Assembly (NCBI RefSeq): GCF_017875235.1
Contig: NZ_JAGGMI010000007.1
Coordinates: 124,001-188,000, forward strand
Source: Asticcacaulis solisilvae
Lineage (GTDB): Bacteria > Pseudomonadota > Alphaproteobacteria > Caulobacterales > Caulobacteraceae
Direction: 5' to 3'
Length of the DNA: 64,000 bases
Below are positions 9,369 through 16,790 of the stretch, piece by piece. The notes under the pieces were generated by a model. It ran no database searches, had not been told where the DNA came from, and was given only the letters and a program-made list of their open reading frames with translations. The translations under genes were made by a program, and so were the position numbers. Positions within the stretch are counted from its first letter, which is position 1, and every line of letters begins with the position of its first letter.

Positions 9369-10370
9369 ATGATCACATCGTCGCCGCTTGGCCCCACGCT
9401 TGAAACCGCGCGCCTGATCCTGCGCCCACCCGTGCGGGCGGACTTCGACGGACTTTGCGCCTTCCATGCCGATCCTGAAACCATGAAGCACCTGGGCGGC
9501 GTCCAGTCGCCGGCCATGGTGTGGCGCACCATGTGCATGATGGCGGGCGCCTGGCACCTGGACGGTTTTCACATGTTCAGCGTCCTCAACAAGGAAACGG
9601 GTGAGTGGATGGGGCGTATCGGGCCGCTCTATCCGGAGCAGTGGCCGGACCGCGAAGTCGGCTGGGGCCTGATGGCGCGGCACTGGGGCAAGGGCTATGC
9701 CCGCGAAGCCGCCGCGGCAGCCATGGACTATGTCTTCGACGTGCTCAAATGGGATCATGTCGTCCACACCATTGCGCCTGACAACCTGGCGTCGGCGGGC
9801 GTTGCAAAGAGCCTCGGCTCCTACGACCAGGGGCCGGGCAAGCTGCCCGATCCGCATGCCGCCGTGGCCGTCAATATCTGGGGCCAGACGCGCGACGAGT
9901 GGCAGGTCAACCGGACACGCCCACGAGCCGCGTTCAACGGCATCGAGGTCATAAATGAGCGCGTGATCGGCCATGCGCCCGAACGCGTCCGCGACGCCTT
10001 TGCCGACCCGCGAAAGCTGGTCCATTGGTGGGGACCGCACGGCTTTACCAATACAATAGAGGCTTTTGAGCTTCGGCCCGGCGGCGCTTTTCGCGTGACC
10101 ATGCGCAATGAGCGCGACCAGGACTTTCCGAATGAAAAAACCTTTCACGAAGTGTCGCCGCATCGCATCGTCCTCGAACACCTCCAGCCGGTGCATCACT
10201 TTCTGATGACCATGACCTTCGACGCCGAGGGCGAAGGCACGCGGCTTGGCTGGCGCATGCAGTTCGCGCCGTCGCAGCAGGCCAACGCTCTGGGCGATGA
10301 CCTGGTGCACTTCCTCCATGCCGCCAATGAACAGAATTTCGACCGGCTCGAGGATTTCCTCAGCCGCTGA
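9369..10370 (+). CDS. GNAT acetyltransferase fused to a START/SRPBCC (AHA1-like) domain
   Basis: 333 residues in one open frame. Residues 1-180 are a RimJ-type GNAT: TARLILRPPVRADFDGLCAF, GRIGPLYPE, VGWGLMARHWGKGYAREAAAAA (acetyl-CoA pyrophosphate loop) and NLASAGVAKSLG. Residues about 188-333 are an AHA1-type SRPBCC domain: PERVRDAFADPRKLVHWWGPHGFTNT, FELRPGGAFRVTMR and a C-terminal helix. The same WWGPHGF signature appears in the separate gene at 12157. Substrate unknown. First of a run of START-fold genes. Confidence 0.88.
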   Translation: MITSSPLGPTLETARLILRPPVRADFDGLCAFHADPETMKHLGGVQSPAMVWRTMCMMAGAWHLDGFHMFSVLNKETGEWMGRIGPLYPEQWPDREVGWGLMARHWGKGYAREAAAAAMDYVFDVLKWDHVVHTIAPDNLASAGVAKSLGSYDQGPGKLPDPHAAVAVNIWGQTRDEWQVNRTRPRAAFNGIEVINERVIGHAPERVRDAFADPRKLVHWWGPHGFTNTIEAFELRPGGAFRVTMRNERDQDFPNEKTFHEVSPHRIVLEHLQPVHHFLMTMTFDAEGEGTRLGWRMQFAPSQQANALGDDLVHFLHAANEQNFDRLEDFLSR

Positions 10371-10385
10371 CCAAAAGGATAAGCC

Positions 10386-10898
10386 ATGTCCGACCAGCCC
10401 AATTCAGAGACTGAAGTCTTCAAGCTGACGCGCACTTTCGAGGCGCCGCCGCAGGTTGTCTGGTCGGTGTGGACCGAAGCCGATCACCTGGCCAAATGGT
10501 TCGGCCCGGCCGGTCTGAAACTGGTCGTGCGGTCGCTGGACCTGACGCCGGGCGGGACGTTTCTCTACGGCATGCAGATGCCGACCGGCGTGACCATGTG
10601 GGGCAAGTGGGTGTTCCGCGCCATCGAGAAGCCCAACCGCCTGTCGTATGTCGTTTCCTTCTGCACCGAAGCCGGCGACCCGGTCCGCCACCCGATGGCG
10701 CCGTTGTGGCCACTGGAAGTACTGGTTGAGCAGTCGTTCAGCGAAAGCAACGGCAAGACGGTCTTCGAAAGCCGCTCGTGGCCGATCAACGCCACGGCCG
10801 AGGAGCGCGCCGTCTTTATTGCCGGTCACGCCGGGATGCAGGCGGCCTTTGGCGGGACGTTCGCGCAACTGGATGCCCATCTGGCCAGTTTGAGCTAA
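10386..10898 (+). CDS. SRPBCC (AHA1-like) domain protein
   Basis: 170 residues, full length for a single START/Bet v1-fold domain: TFEAPPQVVWSVWTEADHLAKWFGP, LDLTPGGTFLYGM, and a closing helix FIAGHAGMQAAFGGTFAQLDAHL. Such proteins hold a hydrophobic ligand pocket; no ligand can be named. It starts 15 bases after the GNAT-SRPBCC fusion with AAGGATAAG upstream, so the two are likely co-transcribed. Confidence 0.9.
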   Translation: MSDQPNSETEVFKLTRTFEAPPQVVWSVWTEADHLAKWFGPAGLKLVVRSLDLTPGGTFLYGMQMPTGVTMWGKWVFRAIEKPNRLSYVVSFCTEAGDPVRHPMAPLWPLEVLVEQSFSESNGKTVFESRSWPINATAEERAVFIAGHAGMQAAFGGTFAQLDAHLASLS

Positions 10899-10944
10899 GG
10901 ATTTTGAGCCCGAAGCATTTCCCGGCAGTGGCCCCCGGTTCGCC

Positions 10945-11014
10945 GTAGAAAATGCGACAAAACAAAAAATTTTTGAGCATTGTCCGCTTCATTTGAAGCG
11001 GACAATGCTCAAAA
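10945..11014 (-). repeat. dispersed hairpin-plus-tail repeat, copy 2
   Basis: Perfect 21-base arms (10971-10991 and 10994-11014, TTTTGAGCATTGTCC... and its complement) around a 2-base centre, joined in reverse to the tail complement GCGACAAAACAAAAAA at 10954-10969, identical to the tail of copy 1. The flanking A/T tracts would let it terminate transcription in both directions, between the SRPBCC gene and the VOC gene. Confidence 0.75.
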
Positions 11015-11101
11015 TCCCTTATGGGTTGAATAACGGTGCTTGCCAAAACGGCGCTTCGGGCATTGAATACCGAAGCGCCGCCACCGTCAGGAACTGACCC
11101 T

Positions 11102-11512
11102 ATGAAGATTAACGCTTATCTCCATTACAACGGCAATTGCGCCGACGCCCTGGCCTTCTACGAGCAGGTGTTCAACGGCAAGGTCATTTTCCAGCAGACC
11201 TTCGGCGAATCGCCGATGAAGGACGATTTTGGCCCGGAGCTTCAGAACGGGATAATGCACGCCACCCTGCAGATTGGCGACGACATTATCCATGCCAGCG
11301 ACAGCCCGCCGGGCATGTTCAAGACGCCGCAGGGCTTTTCCATCAGCTACGCCACGACCGACACCGTCGCGGCCGAGCGTATTTTTGCCGCCCTTGCCGA
11401 GGGCGGCAACGTCTTCATGCCGCTGGCCCCGACCTTCTGGGCGGAGCGTTTCGGCATGGTGACTGATCGTTTCGGCATACCTTGGATGATCAATTGCGAT
11501 AAGCCGGCCTGA
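11102..11512 (+). CDS. VOC-superfamily (PhnB-like glyoxalase) protein
   Basis: 136 residues from ATG 11102; longer in-frame starts lie in spacer DNA. MKINAYLHYNGNCADALAFYEQVF is the PhnB-type opening, with paired betaalphabetabetabeta modules and WAERFGMVTDRFGIPWMIN at the end, the 28-kDa/PhnB signature. Members act as small-molecule isomerases, resistance proteins or have no known reaction; no substrate can be assigned. Lies among START-domain genes, an arrangement often seen with stress-related clusters. Confidence 0.9.
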   Translation: MKINAYLHYNGNCADALAFYEQVFNGKVIFQQTFGESPMKDDFGPELQNGIMHATLQIGDDIIHASDSPPGMFKTPQGFSISYATTDTVAAERIFAALAEGGNVFMPLAPTFWAERFGMVTDRFGIPWMINCDKPA

Positions 11513-11544
11513 GAGAGCCGGCGACCTACCGGGAGGAGTAACCA

Positions 11545-12078
11545 ATGACTACGATTATACTTGTCGTCCTTGTACTGCTGGTCGCGTTCCTGGCTTTCGT
11601 GGCGACGCGGCCCGACACTTTTACCGTCAAGCGTTCCCAGCTTATTCGCGCCAAACCGGCGGACATCTATCCGCTGATCGCCAATTTTCAGCCCGAAGGT
11701 TGGGGTAAGTGGTCGCCGTGGGAGGATCTCGATCCGGACCTGCGCCGCGCCTATTCCGGCCCGCCGTCGGGCGTGGGGGCCATCTACGAATGGGAAGGCA
11801 ACAAGCGCGTCGGCGCCGGCCGCATGGAGATCCACCACGCCGAAGCGCCGTCATCGGTCGACATCAAGCTGGATTTCCTCCGGCCATTCAAGGCGACGAA
11901 CGACACCCTGTTCAACCTGATCGACGAAGGCGAGGAGACCCTGGTCACCTGGAAGATGACGGGGCCCGTGCCGTTTCCGGCCAAGATCATGCACCTGTTC
12001 ATGGACATGGATACGCTGGTCGGGAATGACTTCGAAAAGGGCCTTGGCCGGCTGAAGGCGCTGGCTGAAAAGAAGTAA
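11545..12078 (+). CDS. membrane-anchored SRPBCC protein (polyketide cyclase-like)
   Basis: 177 residues. An N-terminal membrane helix (residues 3-20, IILVVLVLLVAFLAFVA) is followed by an SRPBCC domain: RSQLIRAKPADIYPLIANFQPEGWGKWSPWEDLDPDL is cited here only in part as its start, with GVGAIYEWEGNKRVGAGRMEI and ETLVTWKMTGPVPFPAK typical of the polyketide-cyclase-like branch. GGGAGGAG lies 7 bases before the ATG. Thirty-two bases after the VOC gene, so likely co-transcribed. Confidence 0.9.
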   Translation: MTTIILVVLVLLVAFLAFVATRPDTFTVKRSQLIRAKPADIYPLIANFQPEGWGKWSPWEDLDPDLRRAYSGPPSGVGAIYEWEGNKRVGAGRMEIHHAEAPSSVDIKLDFLRPFKATNDTLFNLIDEGEETLVTWKMTGPVPFPAKIMHLFMDMDTLVGNDFEKGLGRLKALAEKK

Positions 12079-12156
12079 TGCCTGACCAGACAGCGAGCGC
12101 CGCATTGTTTTTTTAGGCAGCGGCGCTCAACGTCATGCTCCATTCCGGAGCAAACC

Positions 12157-12690
12157 ATGGCCGACACAAGCTTTACCCGTACCGATATAGCCATTGTCAT
12201 GAGCCGGACCTTCGACGCCGGCCTTGCGCAGGTTTGGCGCGCCTGGACCGACGAAGCGCTTATCTCGCGCTGGTGGGGACCGCACGGGTTTACTACCGAC
12301 GCGAAGCTGGACGTGCGTCCGTCAGGCCGGTTCGCGCTCATCATGTATGGCGCCGATGACGACGCCTATCCGCTCCAGGGGGAATATCTGGAGGTGGCGG
12401 AGCAGAGCCGCCTCGTCATGGAGATGCACCACGACGACCATCCGGCCAACTGGCACGACTACCTCGCCTTGCAGTTCACCAGGGCAGGCGGGGACGAGGA
12501 TACCCTGCCATCCCTGACGGTCATTACCAAGGTGGCTTTCCAAGCGCTCGGTGACAATGAAACCCAGCTGACGGTCGAGCAGGTCTTCGCCACGCAGGCC
12601 GAGCGCGATGCCTTTGACGGCATGGGCTCGACCGAAGGCTGGCGGCAGAGCTTCGAGAAGCTCGACAAGGTGCTGGAAACGCCCAACTAG
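12157..12690 (+). CDS. SRPBCC (AHA1-like) domain protein
   Basis: 177 residues, one START/Bet v1 domain: MSRTFDAGLAQVWRAWTDEA, ISRWWGPHGFTTD, LDVRPSGRFALIM, and GWRQSFEKLDKVL at the end. It resembles the C-terminal half of the 9369 fusion more than the other neighbours, suggesting local duplication and divergence. Last of the plus-strand run; it converges with the LytTR gene at 12744. Confidence 0.9.
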   Translation: MADTSFTRTDIAIVMSRTFDAGLAQVWRAWTDEALISRWWGPHGFTTDAKLDVRPSGRFALIMYGADDDAYPLQGEYLEVAEQSRLVMEMHHDDHPANWHDYLALQFTRAGGDEDTLPSLTVITKVAFQALGDNETQLTVEQVFATQAERDAFDGMGSTEGWRQSFEKLDKVLETPN

Positions 12691-12743
12691 ACTTACCAGG
12701 CTTCTACCAAAGCGGACGGCTGGACAATGCGAAAGCGGCAAGC

Positions 12744-13574
12744 CTAGAACCAGCCTTCAGCCCTCAACACCTTGGCATAGCTGCGGCTGACGGGGGCTTC
12801 GACGTCACCTTTGAGCGCCAGCGTCACCCTGCCGTCGCTGCGCATCACATCGCTGACGGCATCCCTGGCTACCCACCACGAGCGATGTACCTGCGAGCCC
12901 TCGATGCCGTCGAGCTCGCGGATGGCGTCATAGAGCCGCATCAGGAGCAGGGTCTGGCCGACCGAGGTATGGACCCTGAGATAGTGATCCTCAGCCGACA
13001 GGGCATGGATTTCCGCCTTTTGGTACTTGAACGGCAGCCGCCCGCGAAAGGCCTGCGCCGGTTCCTTCCGGTCCGCCTCCGGATGCACGTGGCTCTGGCG
13101 CGGCGTGCGCTCAAGCAGATACTGCAAGACCGACATGGCCAGGGTGATGACGGTCACCGGCCGGACGGTATAAAGTATCATGCGCGGGTCCAAGCCATGG
13201 CGAAAATAAAGCCCGTCGATCAGCCATACGCTTAGGGTCACCGCCGGCACGGCCAGTACGAACAGCACGATTGCGCCAGCCAGGGGCTCAAGCGCCCTGA
13301 AACGGTGGAGAACGAGGCTGACCAACTGGACCGCTACCGTACCGCCCAGCATGGTCGCCAGCCAGTAGCCCATGCGTACGGCAATCGGCGCGTCCTGGCT
13401 GCCCATCGCCCCGGTAAAACTGAGGAAAAAGGCCATGGCGATGGCGACGGAATAGACCCGCAGCCACTGCCGCTCGCCCCAGGGATGGGTCACGATGTTG
13501 ATAAGGCCTGCAACTGGCGAAGCGCCAATGGCAGGGGCCGGCATTTCACGCATCTGGTCGGGCGTTTCGCGCAT
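12744..13574 (-). CDS. membrane-bound LytTR transcriptional regulator
   Basis: 276 residues. Four membrane helices (about 38-60, 68-92, 97-120, 130-150) followed by a cytoplasmic LytTR DNA-binding domain at about 175-276: KAEIHALSAEDHYLRVHTSVGQTLLLMRLYDAI, cited in part, QVHRSWWVARDAV and AKVLRAEGWF. No kinase partner or receiver domain, so the signal is probably sensed in or near the membrane part. Divergent from the DUF2306 gene, a likely target. A paralogue with the same architecture is at 60796. Confidence 0.93.
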   Translation of the reverse strand: MRETPDQMREMPAPAIGASPVAGLINIVTHPWGERQWLRVYSVAIAMAFFLSFTGAMGSQDAPIAVRMGYWLATMLGGTVAVQLVSLVLHRFRALEPLAGAIVLFVLAVPAVTLSVWLIDGLYFRHGLDPRMILYTVRPVTVITLAMSVLQYLLERTPRQSHVHPEADRKEPAQAFRGRLPFKYQKAEIHALSAEDHYLRVHTSVGQTLLLMRLYDAIRELDGIEGSQVHRSWWVARDAVSDVMRSDGRVTLALKGDVEAPVSRSYAKVLRAEGWF

Positions 13575-13643
13575 TGTCTCGGACAGGGAACGGGGACCTG
13601 CGACTTATGCGGCAATTCCTCCTGCAAAGAAAGGCCGCATCCG

Positions 13644-14075
13644 ATGACCTCCTTCCTCGATCATTATGCCCACCCGCACTGGCCGGACCTGTCGCTCGTC
13701 TCGCATGTTTCACCGGCCGTACAGATCCACCTTGCCGCGGCGGTGATCGCCTTCGCCGTCGCCACCCTCCAGATACTCGGACCCAAGGGCACGACCTTTC
13801 ACCGCATCGTCGGCTGGGGATGGGTCATCGTCATGTTCACGGTCGCGGTTTCGAGCTTCTTCATCCGCTCGATCAATCACGGCGCCTTCAGCTTCATCCA
13901 CATCTTGTCGGCCCTCACTCTGATCGCTCTGCCGATCCTGGTTCTGGCGGCGCGGCGCGGCGATATCAAGCGCCACCGTGCACAGGCCTATCAGCTCTAT
14001 ATCGGCGCGCTGCTGATCGCGGGCGTGTTCACCTTTTTGCCTGGCCGGCTGATGTGGCACATATTCTTTGGCTAA
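13644..14075 (+). CDS. DUF2306-family integral membrane protein
   Basis: 143 residues from ATG 13644, chosen because AAAGAAAGG lies upstream and the alternative in-frame extension runs antisense through the LytTR gene. Four membrane helices with HLAAAVIAFAVATLQIL, HRIVGWGWVIVMFTVAVSS, a conserved His in FIHILSALTLIALP and YQLYIGALLIAGVFTF. This matches DUF2306 membrane proteins; function unknown. Divergent partner of the LytTR regulator with only 69 bases between starts. Confidence 0.9.
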   Translation: MTSFLDHYAHPHWPDLSLVSHVSPAVQIHLAAAVIAFAVATLQILGPKGTTFHRIVGWGWVIVMFTVAVSSFFIRSINHGAFSFIHILSALTLIALPILVLAARRGDIKRHRAQAYQLYIGALLIAGVFTFLPGRLMWHIFFG

Positions 14076-14438
14076 AATGGTCTTGTCCGAAAATGTCCCG
14101 CCTAAGCGTTTGAAACTGCTTGGATAGCGTGACAGCGTTGTCTTTGCGATAGCGGTAACATGCTTTACAAATCAACGACATTGCGTTTTCGAAGAAAAGC
14201 CGTGGCGACTCAATTTTCTGTGATTGAGCGGTTGCACAAATAAGCCTTGGTCTTTATAAAGCGCCCCGATCCTGGACGAGCAACGGCGTTCGCCCTAATT
14301 GTCAGACAATTAAAGATTGCGCTACCATATGGCGTTGTGTTCGATTGTCACGCACACATCAGAGCCTTTCACGCTCAATTTGTGATGAATTGAACGGGAC
14401 CGGCTCTGTCGTTCATTCACTATTGCAAGACCGGTTCC
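14076..14438 (+). promoter_or_regulatory. sucC leader and promoter region
   Basis: 363 bases without a gene. The A/T-rich middle probably holds the suc promoter, but I cannot assign -35/-10 boxes confidently. The clearest element is the 17-bp palindrome at 14296-14312, listed separately. Confidence 0.4.
14296..14312. promoter_or_regulatory. GntR/FadR-type operator candidate upstream of sucCD
   Basis: TAATTGTC-A-GACAATTA is a perfect 17-bp palindrome 127 bases before the sucC start. Its core TTGTCAGACAA fits the published FadR-subfamily GntR consensus TNGTNNNACNA. No gntR gene is in the window. Confidence 0.5.
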
Positions 14439-15644
<1,206 letters not shown>

Positions 15645-15650
15645 GCGCTA

Positions 15651-16538
15651 ATGTCAGTCCTCGTTACCAAGAACACCAAGGTCATCACGCAGGGTTTCAC
15701 CGGCGCGCAAGGCACCTTCCACTCCGAACAGGCCATCGCTTACGGCACCCAGGTCGTCGGCGGCGTGACCCCCGGCAAGGGCGGCACCACCCACATCGGC
15801 CTGCCGGTCTTCGACAGCGTCGCTGAAGCCAAGGATCGCACCGGCGCCGACGCCTCGGCCATCTACGTCCCGCCGCCCTTCGCGGCCGACGCCATCCTGG
15901 AAGCCATTGAAGCGGAAATCCCGCTGATCGTCTGCATCACCGAAGGCATTCCGGTGCTGGACATGGTCAAGGTGAAGAAGGCGCTGCAAGGCTCCAAGTC
16001 GCGCCTGATCGGGCCGAACTGCCCGGGCGTCTTGACGCCGAATGAATGCAAGATCGGCATCATGCCGGGCAACATCTTCTCCAAGGGTTCGGTAGGCGTT
16101 GTTTCGCGCTCGGGAACGCTTACCTATGAAGCCGTGTTCCAGACGACCAATGCCGGCCTCGGCCAGACGACGGCCGTCGGCATCGGTGGCGACCCGGTCA
16201 AGGGCACCGAGTTCATTGACGTCCTGGAAATGTTCCTGGCCGACGACGAGACCAAGTCGATCATCATGATCGGCGAAATCGGCGGCTCGGCCGAAGAAGA
16301 CGCCGCCCAGTTCCTGCGCGACGAAGCCAAGCGCGGCCGCAAGAAGCCGATGGCTGGTTTCATCGCCGGGCGTACTGCCCCGCCGGGCAGAAGAATGGGC
16401 CACGCCGGCGCCATCATTTCCGGCGGCAAGGGCGGTGCGGAAGACAAGATCGCGGCCATGGAAGCGGCCGGCATCAAGGTCGCTCCGTCGCCCGCGGCGC
16501 TGGGTGAGACCCTGCTGTCGGTTCTGAAGGGCCTGTAA
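15651..16538 (+). CDS. sucD: succinyl-CoA ligase alpha subunit
   Basis: 295 residues, full length. CoA-binding Rossmann fold with [20 protein letters not shown]-type loop as [10 protein letters not shown]; the phosphorylated active-site His lies in [11 protein letters not shown]. It forms the catalytic complex with SucC. A 21-bp perfect palindrome begins at its stop codon and a long stem-loop follows before sucA, so expression of sucA may be set separately. Confidence 0.99.
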   Translation: MSVLVTKNTKVITQGFTGAQGTFHSEQAIAYGTQVVGGVTPGKGGTTHIGLPVFDSVAEAKDRTGADASAIYVPPPFAADAILEAIEAEIPLIVCITEGIPVLDMVKVKKALQGSKSRLIGPNCPGVLTPNECKIGIMPGNIFSKGSVGVVSRSGTLTYEAVFQTTNAGLGQTTAVGIGGDPVKGTEFIDVLEMFLADDETKSIIMIGEIGGSAEEDAAQFLRDEAKRGRKKPMAGFIAGRTAPPGRRMGHAGAIISGGKGGAEDKIAAMEAAGIKVAPSPAALGETLLSVLKGL

Positions 16539-16558
16539 CAAACAGAAGTTCTGTTTGT
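16538..16558. promoter_or_regulatory. perfect palindrome at the sucD stop
   Basis: Arms ACAAACAGAA (16538-16547) and TTCTGTTTGT (16549-16558) around one base. Could be an operator or a small RNA hairpin; there is no T-run. Confidence 0.45.
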
Positions 16559-16613
16559 CGGAGGATTAACCCTTTTCCTGCTAAACAGGGCTTTGAAAAA
16601 CTGGTATGCGTAC

Positions 16614-16666
16614 CCTGTCCTGCGTGCGGTGAGGAGAAACCGCCTCACCGCGACGCGCAGGACAGG
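16614..16666 (+). promoter_or_regulatory. long stem-loop in the sucD-sucA spacer
   Basis: CCTGTCCTGCG(T)GCGGTGAGG pairs with CCTCACCGC..CGCAGGACAGG, about 20 pairs with a small bulge, loop AGAAACCG. No U-tract follows, so an RNA-stabilising or processing structure is more likely than a terminator. Confidence 0.6.
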
Positions 16667-16676
16667 AGCAAGAACG

Positions 16677-16775
16677 GGCGGTGTCGTGATTGGCCGTCCA
16701 GACCTTGAAACATCTGCACGGACAACGCGTGCATACAAATTGTGTGAAAGGCAGGCGGTGTCGTAGTTGGCCGTC
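16677..16775 (+). repeat. 22-base direct repeat in the sucA leader
   Basis: GGCGGTGTCGT..TTGGCCGTC occurs at 16677-16698 and 16754-16775, differing at two adjacent positions (GA versus AG). The second copy ends 15 bases before the sucA ATG. Period 77 bases. Confidence 0.75.
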
Positions 16776-16790
16776 TGACAGGCAAACACC

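Noticed and set aside
9018-10319. 433-codon minus-strand frame
   Set aside because: Opposite a lipoprotein and the GNAT-SRPBCC gene; composition typical of shadow frames.
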